This document shows positions 36,042-47,848 of a stretch of DNA of 64,000 nt, in pieces (the first letter of the stretch is position 1; every line of letters begins with the position of its first letter). Source of the DNA: Gelatoporia subvermispora B. Lineage: Eukaryota > Basidiomycota > Agaricomycetes > Polyporales > Gelatoporiaceae. The position numbers were made by a program, and so were the translations under genes. The DNA is taken from contig KB445800.1 of NCBI GenBank assembly GCA_000320605.2, positions 637,157 through 701,156 on the forward strand, given 5' to 3'. The notes under the pieces are model-generated. The model was given only the letters and a program-made list of their open reading frames with translations, was not told the DNA's origin and made no database searches.

Positions 36042-38607
36042 CTATGGCTTTTGTTCGTAGAAGTCTTCGTCTCCAATTCGCTCTAATCCATGCCTGCGCA
36101 TGACCAAAGCAGGGACCGTCAACAACATCGAAGCCAGGTCGCAAGCGATCTACGTACATTGACTTCACATGTGACCTTAGCCCGTTGAAGGAGTACGGCT
36201 TCCGCTTTGCGGCCACTCTTGCGTACCGAGCTGATGACGCTTCTTGTTCGCCTGCAACCTCGCCTTGAGTGTGTTCCGGCTGGGAAAGATTACGACAATG
36301 TCTGCAGCCATAAATCGCAGCCTGGGGCTTCTGCCTCGCCTTGATCGGGAGACACATATTGAGGAGCGTCGCCCCCCGTGGGATCGGCCCGTCGTGCAAG
36401 TACTTCTGTGCCTCGGCGGACTCAATCACTGTAAACTTCATCTCCGGGTGACGCTTGCAGTGTTTGAGCTATCTCGAGATGTCAGCGAAGGGTTGTAAGG
36501 CGTATAAGGTGACCGAACCTACCGCATGATCGAAGCCCATGACGATCTTCGACGGACATGACAGGCACAAGATAGTGGGCTCGCGTTCCGGCACTGCCGC
36601 GAGTGACTCTCTATCCTCAGCACTAACTCCATAATGCCTCAACACTCCATGTACAAAGTCAATGACCTATAGATAGTATCAGCAAAGCGAGTGACATGCG
36701 CATTCCGGATGAACACACACCTGCTGATCTGGTGCAAATTGGTCAACGCTCCAATTTTGCCTCCCGCGCTTGTTTGTATCATGGTGCGAGCACTCGTGGC
36801 GACACGCCTCCTCGAACGTGTAGCTCTCTGCCTCGGGTTTCTTCCTCCGTTTGTCGCATACTGTGCACCGGAACCGCGCCGTGAGGCGATCAACGGGGTG
36901 AAGGAGCTTCTTGCTCGTGTTACTCCACTCAGAGAAGCCGAGCAGCGCGGCGAAACCAGCGCGGGCCTTTTCTTGCCACTCCCGTAAATTGTCCTTCATC
37001 AGTTCCGCGACAAATTTAGACTTGTGGATATCTTCGGACTCGGTCGCGGTCGCCTGCAGGACACGCATGACAGGCAGCTTGCGGAACTCGCGCAGGGTAG
37101 GCATGACTTCTTTGGACCCGCGTTGCGCCGTAATGTAAATCTGATCGACCTCTTCCCGGCGCGTTGCGTATGCTGCCTCTTTTTTGCGCCGCTTGGCCCG
37201 ATCTAAATTTTGCGTAATTTCTTCGCTAACTGTAGAACGAACGACAGCGAAATCTGCGTGCGTAGTGAGCGTTTAGATGAGATCGTCACAAGAGCGCTTG
37301 CGTACCGCGTAATTCGATCGTCTCGAGGGACGTTGTCTTGCTACGGTACAGCATGCTGTACGTCCCGGATTGCAGGAGATAAAATGGCACCCATCCTTCT
37401 GTCTTTGCCAGTTGCCTCGTCCTGCGGTTCCAATGTTAAGAGTGCACGCGTAAATAGCACGAAGAGGCTCACATCTGGTCGTTGGCTGCCTTAACTACGC
37501 GATGTTTAGCTCTGAACATGTCGCTCCATATTGTTAGTTTCTTTGTCCACTAGATGATTTTGAGCTTACCACAATCCGACGAATATACCAAAGTCAAGAC
37601 ACACCTCAATCCTGGCTGGAAGTCGATCAGCCAGAAGCTGCTTCTCGCGCAAATACTCCGACATCGTAGCGGGCAGCAGCATTGCTTTGTTCAGCTCATC
37701 CGCTGCCGCTTGCCAGTCCGATCTCCTGATGTAAACCGAAGGAGTGACGTCCCCGAGCAACTGCTGCATCATGAACTCCTGCACTAGACGCATTGTAAGC
37801 AAACATCAAGCTCTGCCCACGGCGTTATGCATACCACTATGGAACGGACGTTCCAGCCTTGGTAACCAAGTTGAGATCTCCTTATATCTTTCGGGATCTT
37901 TCGAGCTCAACTTGCGTAGCGATGATCTACATACATATTGATCTTGGTATCATGTCTGGAGATGATTTATGATACGTACTGCCACTTGGGCTTACATTGG
38001 GCCTACGTAGAGGGATGGTCATGTCAAAACTGTCTTAAGCGAGACGTCGGAAAACACTCACTTCGTCGCAGAGGCGTGCTTGCAAAAGGAAAGACCAGTA
38101 CATGGATTTCGTCCGCTTCTTGCAGACCTAGTACTTACTCAGCCGGCAATTCCGCGAAAGGCTGACCGAACTAACCTCGCATGCGCCGGCATCGAACAAG
38201 AAGGCTGCATATGCAGGTTCCGTGAAGTTCGGCAGCGGATCCGGCACGGGACCGGGCTCGCAGTTCGCCCTCGCATGGCGCCAAATAAAGGTGGACGAGC
38301 GGTTGCACAGCGTGTTGCAGAAATACTTGTTACAGCGTGCGAGCGCGAGGACATCTCGGGGTGATGACGTATGTGCGAGAATCTCTGCAAGTATCTCGAG
38401 CGGCATCTTCGCGAGGTAGCACTCTGTCGTTGCAATCTCGCCGTCCTCCGGGCTCAGGGCAGCCTCACGTCGCGCTCGCTTCTTGGCTCTCTTGCTGAGT
38501 CGGCCCAGCGGGGCTGTCTGCGCAGGGGCGGTGGCCCGTGATATTGCCACCGTTTGTGTTTGCGAGGGCGCACTCCCTGAGGGAACCGCAGTTGCGATCT
38601 TGCTCAT
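36042..38607 (-). CDS. F-box protein with C-terminal C2H2-like zinc motif
   Basis: Starts at ATG 38607 and ends at TAG 36042, with about ten exons. The N-terminus is basic and Pro/Ala-rich (LSKRAKKRARREAA). A clear F-box follows at about residues 67-115: MPLEILAEILAHTSSPRDVL, then ALARCNKYFCNTLCNRSSTFIWRHAR. A Cys-containing stretch comes next (VCKKRTKSMYW, LCDEAQCKPKW). The middle is helical and charged (for example AKRRKKEAAYATRREEVDQI), then a Cys/His-rich stretch (FRCTVCDKRRK, ACRHECSHHDTNK). The C-terminus carries YGCRHC and, 40 residues on, GLRSHVKSMHGLERIGDEDF, a C2H2-like finger seen in related basidiomycete F-box proteins. Role from the family: adaptor of an SCF ubiquitin ligase; the target is unknown. 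The last splice (to HGLERIGDEDFYEQKP) is supported by this pattern. It is unrelated to the F-box/LRR cluster at 20-25 kb. Confidence 0.82.
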
Positions 38608-39113
38608 GTTTGGAATTATCCAAGAAGTAATTCAAGATATGCTGTCTTCCTTGTGGATACGTCTCCTAGATTACGGTCGATAGGAGCTCGTGCTTATAAT
38701 CACGACTGCAGTAGTCAAGAAAGCTTGGATGTTCTGGATGTAGCCTTCAGTCCAGATTATTGCGGAATATTGGAAGGCACGATCAAGAACTGTGTATGGG
38801 CTGGTCGAGCAGTGTTGAGGAAGGAATACAAGAAGGAGATCAAGGTTGTCTGGGGAAACGCAGCCTGAGGGCGTCGATTTACGCGGAAGCGAGAGGCGGA
38901 AATTTCCGGATTACCTCTTTAGGGAACGTCTGGTGGCCGGACTCGCCGCTTTGGGATCGAAATCGCGCCTTTGATTCGGGAGACAAAGAATGAGCTTACC
39001 TAGCGCGCAGATAGCACACTCGGACTCTCCAAACTGCAGGAATATATCAGTCTGTTGTATTGGTGGTCCGATGTCAACAATGCGATGCAGCACACGATGC
39101 GGAGGATACACAA
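38608..39113. other. Spacer between F-box gene and SEC20
   Basis: About 0.5 kb containing the F-box gene promoter (read leftwards) and the 3' flank of SEC20. Nothing else recognised. Confidence 0.6.
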
Positions 39114-40425
39114 CTACAACTCGTCATGCCCGACGGAATCCGTGCTGCCTGCCCCAGGTATCGACTCAGCCGTTTGCGACAACGCTTCGGGACCCTCCAC
39201 CGGATGTATCGGTGTCGTAGCAAGTATATCAGAGAGTGCCGAGTCTGTGGCCGATATTGAAAGTGACGATGGTGTTACCCCTGGTGTTTCATCATGTAAG
39301 ACCGACACCGAGATCGACGACGCCACATCTGAAGCTGTCGCAAGGGCAGTCGACACAGCTACAGGGATGGTCGAAGTTGCTAGGCTTGATACCGTCAAGA
39401 TGGCACTGCGCAAGACAGCTTCGCCTTTCTCTGCGGCAAGGAGTGCTTCGTCGCCGCTGAATGACGGAAGGAATCGTGTCCACCAGAACGCGATGCGGAG
39501 ACTGCGGTCGACTAGACGTTGCTTGAGGATGAAGAGCACTACAAGAATGAAGAATGCGAAAGCAGCCAGGATGAGGAGACGGTCAAGCCAGTCGGACTTC
39601 TCCAGCGCAGTAACAAGGTGCTTAGAGGTGACCAACAGGCCGTCGAGGACATCGTGAGTCGACAGAGTTGACTTGAGGGATGCCGTCGAAGATTCTTCAT
39701 ACTCTATCAGTGATACAACATTGCTATCAGACGCGAGAGCATGTACCTAGGAGCTGGGTTGATAGCACCGAACGTTCGAGCTCCCCTTGCATCAGCGAGA
39801 TGGTCCTCTGTAGTGCTCCTGTCACGTCGTTGTTCGCCTTCATGAGCGCATCTTCGCTACAATGTCATATAAGCACTGCTGTATGAGCCCATACGTTGCG
39901 AGACGTACGCGACTTTCTCATTTAGATCCTGCTTCTCCCTTACGGCAGACGACTTCAGGAGCTCCTCTCGATTAGATAATTGGTTTGCATCAATTGCGCG
40001 TTTCGACTGCAAAAGAGCAGCTCGTGCATCCTTCTTGAGACTGATTATAACATGTTAGAGACGAACGGATGGATGCCCGGTGTAGCGACGTACTCTGCAA
40101 GGGCAGCGTGCAATTCGTCCACGATTGCTCCCAACTCCCTCCGATTCCGCTCCGTCCTTTGGTCGTCGACTGAAAGGTCCAGACTCTATGAGAAGGGCTT
40201 GGACTTCAGCCAGCCACGAGTTACATGATAGCTTACATCCACTTGGCGGGAGAACGCGTCAAGATCTTCACGCAACTCCACTGCGAACTGCTGCTGCGTG
40301 GCAAGTGGTCCGGTGCATGTTCGCAGCCGGGGAATCTGAAACTCTGCGAGGTCTTTCTGCCGTCGCTGGAGTGATGCAATAAGGGCACTGGTCTGCTCGT
40401 CGAGCGTGCTGGGTATTGGCGGCAT
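39114..40425 (-). CDS. SEC20: Sec20-type SNARE with C-terminal HDEL
   Basis: ER SNARE acting in Golgi-to-ER retrograde transport (Sec20/BNIP1). Five exons on the minus strand, 40237-40425, 40094-40185, 39909-40040, 39747-39856 and 39114-39694, give 367 residues. The N-terminal half is coiled-coil (ALIASLQRRQKDLAEFQIPR, then a heptad-rich stretch to LEKSDWLDR). One membrane anchor, LLILAAFAFFILVVLFIL, lies at about residues 217-235. The roughly 130-residue lumenal tail is Ser/Thr/Ala-rich and ends GSTDSVGHDEL: the HDEL ER-retrieval signal known from yeast Sec20. That combination makes the call strong. The start could also be ATG 40479, 18 codons upstream; I chose 40425 because MPPIPSTLDEQ fits the family start better. 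It lies on the same strand as, and 185 bp downstream of, the FMO-like gene. Confidence 0.92.
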
Positions 40426-40610
40426 GTCTCGGAGGTTGGATGGGGGAAAGGTGCAAGGCGCGTGTGCCACCGCGTGCATCTTGTCGACTTAACCGCCATG
40501 AGGTCATCTGACGTTGTAGAATGAACGTACATCTTCTAAATTCTGTTGAAGCAGTCTACTCGTACAAATACCAAGTAGCACAATATTCCAATGATTCGCG
40601 AACCAGACTG

Positions 40611-42151
40611 TCACAACCTCGTCTTGAGGTCCCCATTAGGTGTGTCCCTTTCATCGGCCCTGCGCAGAAGTTCCCGCATGAGCTCTATCCACTCCTCCTC
40701 GCCACCCTCGCCAACACCTCGCACCCAATCCTCTGCTTCACCCGTACTCTCAAGCAGCCTCCACTCACGCCTCAATACATCTTTCCGCTTGTACATGTCC
40801 CGCACCCATTGCGGAACCATCCACTCTTCCCCCGTGAACTCGCCTCCTGCAAACTTGTGTAGGCCGTCCCGATAGTCGAACTGCTGCTGATCCTCGAAGC
40901 GATGCCACGCCTTCGCAACCGCAAGCTCGTCGTCGCCAACTTTCGAGCGCAGAAGTTCATAGCGTGAGACAACCGAGATGGCCTCCTGCGTCTTGTCCAA
41001 TCGTTCCGGGTCCGCAAATGCCGCGAGCACCGCCCGAGCCTGTGCCTCCAGCAACGGAAACGGCGCTACGCGGACGGGAAGCCCGAGGAATGCCAAGCTC
41101 GTGCTCGGGAATGTGCTCACGAGCGGGAATACGTGTCGTGCCAGCGGGAAGACACTGTAGCTTGAATTGTACAGCTCACGTGGTAAAGGCGGCACGGAGG
41201 GGAACACTTCCGGACGAAGTAGTGTCGGCAAGAAGAAAGGAAAGTTGAACTGGTATCCAGTCGCAAGGATGCAGTAGTCTATGCCAGATTCCTCCGTGCC
41301 GTCTTCGAATCGCACGCGACCTTCTGCGGGGTCGAGGAACTCCGCAACCCGGCCCCGCACCTTGAACGCGCCACCCTCACGGTCCTCTGGAGTTGCACCG
41401 GTGACAGACTGTATAACACAGCGCGCGACAGCACGCATGTCCGCGGATACGTCTGTGCCGCTCGGACCCGCACCAACGACAAGGACTGTTTCGCCGAAGT
41501 TATCTGGGTGGCGATACCAAGCCGCATGCGATGCTTTGCGAGCTTCCAACCAGCGATCATGCCCGGGGGTTTCAGGGTACCGAGGTAGGTGATAATGCCC
41601 ATTGGCCACAATTATGAGGTCAAAAGCAGAAGTATCGCCGTTTGAGGTGCTGACATTCCATTTGGAGCTTGTGGCATCCCAATTCACTTCCACGACAGAT
41701 GTCTGGAGATATATGTGTCGCATGAGATCGAAATGAGATGCATAATCCTCGAGGTAGGTCTGCACGACAGCTGCAGGAGGGAATAAGAATGTGGACGGTG
41801 GGAAGGAGAAGGAGGGATACGCCATGATTGGATGGGGCAAGTTTGTCGTCAAGGAGTCATACAGAGGTGTCTGAGGGGGGGAATCGGTTGGGGGTGCTGG
41901 AAGCCTGTAAGGGGTGTATGTTTTCGAAACCCGAGCGCCATGAATCTCTGGATTGCGTACCATATGCCCCCAATGTTGTCTCGAGCTTCGAAGGCCGTAG
42001 GCTTCCACAAGCCCTGCTTATACTGCGGGCTGTCGACAATGACCTTGAGTGCAGCTAGACCTCCCGGGCCTGATCCAATGACACAAATGAGCTTTACATC
42101 TTCCGCAGATTCTTCAGAGATGAGAGCATCCAGAGCAGGATCTTCAGGCAA
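40611..42151 (-). CDS. Flavin-containing monooxygenase-like protein
   Basis: FAD- and NADPH-dependent oxygenase of the FMO/group B flavoprotein type; substrate unknown. Two exons on the minus strand, 41961-42151 and 40611-41904, with a 56-nt intron, give 494 residues. The FAD-binding motif is VIGSGPGGLAALK near residue 24. The text FEARDNIGGIW follows, the usual second part of the Rossmann fold. The FMO-type segment PGHDRWLEARKASHAAWYRH precedes the NADPH-binding VLVVGAGPSGTDVSADM. ILATGYQFNFPFFL is the ATG motif of the family. The C-terminal 100 residues are charged and helical (EWIELMRELLRRADER). No membrane segment is evident. ATG 42151 begins 26 residues before the FAD motif, as expected. 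An unusually clean 1.3-kb second exon contrasts with intron-rich neighbours. Confidence 0.88.
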
Positions 42152-42923
42152 GCCAAGTTAGCGTGCAGGTGGGGTGACTCCAGAAGACGCTGTACTATGT
42201 ACTCGGTAGATCCATGGCTACTCAGTTGTTACCAGCGATTTCCACAAAAAAGGAATGCAAGATGACTCGAGTGTATTGGAAATGAGGTCTACATGCAACA
42301 GTCCTGAGTCGAGGACCACTTCAAATGAATTCCGATGTCTGATAGTGAAGGGGAGGGCAGCAGGCCCGCTCCCAGCCCCTGGTCTGGTAATTGCCGAATG
42401 CATCAAGGACTTGAGAAGAAGTCTGTTGGCTGTGGTCACTCTGCTTTCGCCCTCACAATCAGACTTCCGAAGTAAGGCCACGGACTCTTTTGCTTTAACT
42501 GACGATATCCGATCCAGCTTGCAGTACGTGACACCATACACAGGCCGCTAGTTCACTTTCTAGGCTGCCGCTATCCTCAAGCCTTGACACTGTATGAACC
42601 GATGCGATCAAGTTGCCATAAGTCGGTCGCGTTCTTGGCCTTCGGACAGCGGCATTAATGGGTCGAGTGGCACATCCTGTCTGCTTTGTTCTTCAGCTCC
42701 TCTCGCTAAGGCAACCGCTCTGGCGTGTTGTGTCAAAGCGCGGCGTTCCGACAAGCCCAAGGGCGCTACCCGCGCATGCCGTGTCCATGTGGGCACGTAA
42801 CAAAAGATCTTTGAACGGTGCTTGCACATCATATAAAACGGGTCAATGAATTCACGCGGCCACACAGCTCAAATTTTTTCCACCATTACTGCGTCGTCTT
42901 GATAGGCTCCCTGTAACTACATC
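42152..42923. other. Divergent promoter region, FMO-like gene and family member B
   Basis: About 0.77 kb between divergent genes. A TATAAAA on the plus strand serves member B. Short open frames in both directions look like chance. Confidence 0.5.
42832..42838 (+). promoter_or_regulatory. TATA box of unnamed family member B
   Basis: TATAAAA 85-92 bp upstream of ATG 42924. Confidence 0.5.
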
Positions 42924-43807
42924 ATGGAATCTGGGTATTCTGACTCTTTGGCTCGCTGGCAACCCCCGATCGTGGACGGACCTTCGAAGATAAATCCAAC
43001 TGCGTTCCGGGTGTTTCACCCAATGTATTCTCCCGCTGCACAAGGACTTCCTGCTGGGCTAGAGAATGAACATGGAAGCCGAATCCGCGAGTACGATCAG
43101 ATGCAGCAGTCGGCGGGCAGATCTCGACAGATTCCCGTTGGTCTTCGCTTGGATCCCGTGGCTGTGGCTGAGCACCGCGCAGCAATGAGAGCACGCGCAA
43201 ATGAATCTCGGCGCTGGAAGACGGTTGACAGGCCTATGGTGTTCACGTTAGAGACCATCAATGTCTGTTCTGCGGACGGGAGTGGCGTCCCGATCATGAA
43301 AGCCTTGGCGGGATGGGATCACACCGTCGAGATAGTTCCCAGCGGCGCGGAACTTGTGGTCAATAGGTTCGGGACGCTGCTACTCGAGCTTTGGACGTCG
43401 GTTAGTTTCTGCAACTGATACTTGTTTTTCTACTGCTCAGATCCGTCTACAGTGGCCTGCGTACGGCGATCTACAGGAGAGATACAGGACTGAGGATGCT
43501 CCTCAGACCACTGTCAATCGCCTCGTCTATATCACCTGTTTCTTCATCGCCCGTTGGCTTCAAGCCCAAGTGGTGAGTCCAGATTAGTATGATGTTGCCA
43601 CAACGCATAACATAACTCTAGGGCTGCCACGTGCGAGATGTTCGAACGGCGATGTGGGAGATAGGATCTAGGCCTAAGATTACCCTAGATGACATCTATC
43701 TCACCCAAGTCTCGGTTGCACGCCACTCGGACATGACGTATATCATACCCACAATGAGGGTGAAGAACCGCTTGCATCATGCGCCGCACCGCGACCGAGA
43801 TCCCTAG
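42924..43807 (+). CDS. Unnamed two-copy family protein, member B
   Basis: Three exons, 42924-43400, 43453-43572 and 43622-43807, give 260 residues. The acceptor at 43452 was chosen over the nearer CAG at 43440 because the homologous intron in member A ends just before the same Trp-Pro. No named domain is recognised. The N-terminal half is Pro- and Arg-rich (PIVDGPSKINPTAFRVFHPM; AAMRARANESRRWKTVDRPM); a beta-type stretch follows (VFTLETINVCSADGSGVPIM) and then the conserved C-terminal exon (MWEIGSRPKITLDDIYLTQV). No signal peptide or membrane segment. It shares exon sizes (40-codon middle exon), intron phases and C-terminal sequence with member A at 27198-28072, which lies 15 kb away on the other strand. 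The protein ends HHAPHRDRDP. Confidence 0.75.
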
Positions 43808-44835
43808 GACCGGCAGCCCGACACACGTTTGGAATGGATCTGACTATGGATCCGACTAAGGCATCCGTTTCTCACCCTATGTTCACTAGATGTTTCTCCT
43901 AGGTGTTTCTTCTTGGAAACGCGGGTTATGTATAATACTGCATGTCATGTTTATCCATCGTCATGTCTGCTAGCGTATGTGCGTTGAAATGTCCGCCGCT
44001 CGATGGCATCAACGATGCCAAGCCACTATTCCCAAGACTTCTCAAGACATATTGGCAGTTGGGGGTACATCGGGTTCCATTGGCGAGGCGCACATATCGA
44101 CGGTTCGCTCTCTCGTTATCCGAGTGAACGAAAGCGAGAATGCAAGTGTGAACAGCAAGGAGATGTTAGATGCCTCTGAGAAGTAGCCGGCTGTACCGTA
44201 ACCGGTCTAGCACGTCTGCCATTGGCGCCGTATACGGATTACAATTTGCAAAGCCTTGTTTTGTACCACTTCGTCAGTGACGCCGCGTCCATTGTTGTTC
44301 ATCAAGGGCCTTCCCCATATATACTTCCGGCCTATGACAGATGTGCTCGGTACACGGGACATGATCGACAGACGGACCGCAAGCAGAACGCAATGCCACG
44401 CTTCAAACATCACCAAGTACACTACGACACGAGCTACCTGCGCCCATGGCTCGAGTAAAGTCAACGCTAGCGTACCTCGTAATGTGAGAACACGATCGGC
44501 CGGTTCACACCCGATCCCTACTATGGTCGTCAAGTCGATGAATTGATATTTGTGACCCTTGTCAACATGCACTTCCGGCCAACTCAAGTTTAGAGATGCA
44601 TGTCAGCTGGATCAGTTTCCATTCCAGGTCCTGTACTCGAAATGACTTTTAGGCCGCATAGTCGGACCCGATCATAGTTCTCACCAACATCATACTTCTA
44701 AGTTGTGCAGATGCCATGTATACAGACATGACCGTTGATCTCCTATCACCAAAACCGCATACCATATAAAACTAGAGATGGATGCTCTATACAGCGGCTT
44801 GTCTAATACAGCTGCAGGCTTCCCTCCCAGTCCCG
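43808..44835. other. Spacer upstream of the lectin-like triplet
   Basis: About 1 kb. The last 200 bp resemble the region upstream of the second triplet gene (both contain a CCCGATCATRGTTC-type block, near 44666 and 47678), so the duplication unit included the promoter. Nothing else recognised. Confidence 0.55.
44765..44771 (+). promoter_or_regulatory. TATA box of lectin-like gene 1
   Basis: TATAAAA about 65-71 bp upstream of ATG 44836. The equivalent site in gene 2 is a weaker TATAAC near 47780. Confidence 0.45.
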
Positions 44836-46164
44836 ATGAGCTCAGCAGTGCCACCTGACGGAACGTACTCTGTAGAAGCACAGCAACAAGGGACATGTCT
44901 CGAGCTCACTAATGGCGCTGCAGGGACAGCTCTGACCACCTGGTCGTGCAGTGGTTCGCAGAGTCAACAGGTATAACACTTTGCGCTTTGTTGTTGCCGC
45001 ATTGCGCTGACTGACACCGCCCATAACATCATAGTGGCAACTGCAATGCAACTCCGGCGCACTCACGTGCGCTATATCGAATGTACAATATCCCTCGTTG
45101 TACGCAATACCGCCCGCAAGCCCGCTCGGAGCGAACATTGAGAGTGGTTCACAACCGTTCGGATGGGCTGTGCAAACGATGAATGGCGGCTACCTGTATG
45201 GAGTCCCGCGTCGCTGCTTTGAGGGGTGCTGACCTGCATTTAGCTTCTGTCAGGATACAACTCTCGCTAACGGGTGGTTTGTAGAAAACGACTCGTCTGC
45301 GAACGACACCAATGTGCGTGATACAACCTTGCCTAATGAGTTGATCAAATTGATGAAGTCCCGTTCGCATTGACTTAGGTTGGAATTGGATTTTTCGACA
45401 CGCTCTTTCATAATCCAGTGTGGATGCTGAATCCGGCGGATTCATCGTCACAGAATTCAGCGCCTCCTGAGACCACCCCCACCCCATCCCCTACTGCCTC
45501 TAATTCCATGACAAGTATCGATTCAGGCGCCTCCGTTACTCCAGTCAGCTCCCCGAATACAACGTCCGCTGCTCCTAGCCCCTCAATTAGCTTGACCAAC
45601 CCTGCTATAGGGCCCATCGATACAACCTCCGGCGCCTCTGTCGCCAACTTTTCCCTACCTCAGCTCTCGTCTACGTCCCATAACACCGACACGGTTACGT
45701 CGAGTTCAATCGACAATAAGGGTGCTTCTGCTCTCAAGTCCCCGACCACTAGTACTGTTTCCGACGGAAGTGCAGCTGGCTCTACTGCCAAGCCTTCTGG
45801 AATTGACTCCAGTGGCTCGCACTCTTCAGTCAACGTAGGCGAAATAGTGGGAATGGTTATATGCATCGTCATGACCGCGCTCCTCGTTTTCGCGAGCTTG
45901 TCTTGGAAGAGGGGCTGGTTCTGCTTTCATAAACGGAGAGGTTGGAAGGCCTCCATAACGCCATTCCCGCCGGGGTTTGAGGGTGCTTCGACGGAGCACA
46001 TCTCCCAAGTTCCTATGTCCAGCCATGAGGGATACCCGACCACCTTGGAAATTGGTGACATATCTTTCTCCGGAGAAACGGAATTACCATCTTACGAAGA
46101 ATCTCGGACTACATGGGACCTGCCTCGTCGACTCGAAACTGGCAACGTGTATAAACACAGATAG
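44836..46164 (+). CDS. Ricin-B-like lectin domain membrane protein, copy 1
   Basis: Four exons (44836-44970, 45035-45195, 45244-45313, 45379-46164) give 383 residues. Residues 5-137 read as one beta-trefoil of the ricin-B lectin type: GTYSVEAQQQGTCLELTNGA, then SQQWQLQC (QxW motif), later VWMLN. This domain class binds sugars in many proteins; nothing here suggests an enzymatic or toxic part. A Ser/Thr/Pro-rich stalk of about 135 residues follows, then one membrane segment (about 276-297, GEIVGMVICIVMTALLVFAS), a basic stop-transfer (WKRGWFCFHKRRG) and a cytosolic tail with TPFPPGF and an LPSY (LPxY) motif. Charge bias puts the lectin part outside and the tail inside. No cleavable signal peptide is seen. 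Function inferred only from architecture: cell-surface or endomembrane glycan receptor or adaptor. First of three tandem copies. Confidence 0.75.
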
Positions 46165-47848
46165 TTAGTACATCCATTCCCTTACATCTTTCCACCTCGC
46201 ATTATGTTTTCCTACTCCGGACATCGCTGAGTTCCCCGTTACTTACGCTCATTCGATTGTTCCACAATCCACACCGCTACTTTCTTACCCGCTATGAACA
46301 CAACGGTCTGTCAGGCAACGTCGAGAATGCCCCAGAGCTGACTTACTCCCCTACGGCGCAAATTATAACCATATGTCGTTGCCCAAACAGGATTAGCAAA
46401 CCTCTGCCGTCTCTAGGCAAGCCCGAGCTCCCCGTGAAATCCAGTGTTCCACCGATAGTTCGTATGAACTGCTTATCTGATTGTTTGGCATCCGCACTCT
46501 GCAAAGATCTTTTTTCTGTCATTTGAATATTTGAATCAAAAGTGCATGTTCGTGGTATGAGCGGAATGTTACTTCGAATCATTTTGGCCGGGCTGAAGGG
46601 AGACATCCGTGCCTCAATTTTGTTCTCAGGCCTGCCCGGAGGGCCATTTGATATCTATATACTGCGAGTCTCTCCTTGATATCGCGCATATTAATTGCTA
46701 AAGCACGCATGCACTGTGCTAGCTTTCAATGCAGAAAAAAGCAGAAGTTAATTTTGGCAGCGTGTTTGATGTGCCTATCAAGCGATCGGCGACCATTTTG
46801 GCGCTAAACAACGTCTGCCAGCGAAGCGGACTGCAGAGACTCGTAGTTTGTGGCTGATAAGTCTTCGGCCTTCAAGCTTCACTGACCATGAAGACACTGA
46901 AAATGAATATCTTCAAAGTGTAATGAGCCAAGCAAAGATGACGGCTGAACGTTGAACGCTGGTGTACTAGTTGAGTTTGTCGCGACTTGCATTGACTGCG
47001 AGTTGAACATTCTTGATGGATGTCGTGTCGCGCTGGATTCGACCTGACCCGGGATGAGCTCTGCGTTACGGTAGAACTGCAAATGCTCGCTCTGGCCGAG
47101 TTCGGCTGCTTCGCTGGATTGTTATCCTTTTGTGACAATTGCATCTTACCGGCTCTGACTGTGGTTGCTGGCGCTCGCGCAGGGGCGGACAATGAAAATC
47201 AGCAACCCGGGCTAGAAGCGACAAATTTAGAGCGATATCAGATAATGCTTAGCGGGATCTAATGACCGTGATCATGCAATTCCTGTAAAGTACGCCATAT
47301 TCTGCATCGAACGGATGTACTGATTTTGTGATCGGCGGTTGTAACCTAGTAACAGACATTTGAAAGATGCTGGAATGGTAGTACGCTGTGTTATCATCAT
47401 CTCATTCGATTCTTGTCTTACATATATTGTTTTCTCCTGTGAGCTAAGTCCGTGTTCGATGCTCTTACGGTGGCTTGATCATCATGGGATAATCGCACAA
47501 GGTGAGTCACTACCGTTAGTCATGACGCCATCACTTCGAGCCCTGTAATAACGCAAGTCGGGACTTTTCCTATGGATGCTAGGGAATTGACGCCCTTGTT
47601 TATAGACACCAAAAGGCAGTACAGCATTTATTCTCCGGAAGAAGTGCCAACATATGTTAGTAATCACATAATCTGGCCCGATCATGGTTCATAACGACTG
47701 CGTATTTCTAAGGCATCTGGCTGCCAGTTCCGCTGTAAAAGCCGTTGATGACCTATCACCGAGCTCCGTGTATGACGTATAACACCGAAGACGGATGCTA
47801 TATACTGTTGCTCGGTAACCAGTATCACAGTGCTTCTTTGCTTTCTCA
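46165..47848. other. 1.7-kb spacer between lectin-like copies 1 and 2
   Basis: No gene supported; frames are short and without domains. The last 250 bp match the upstream region of copy 1 in part. Confidence 0.55.

Noticed and set aside
40186..40236. Read-through of SEC20 exon 1 (VSYHVTRGWLKS...)
   Set aside because: The segment is a 51-nt GTAAGC..TAG intron; splicing restores the coiled-coil frame.
43401..43440. 40-nt version of the first intron of family member B
   Set aside because: The acceptor 12 nt further on matches the intron end of member A and gives a normal 52-nt intron.
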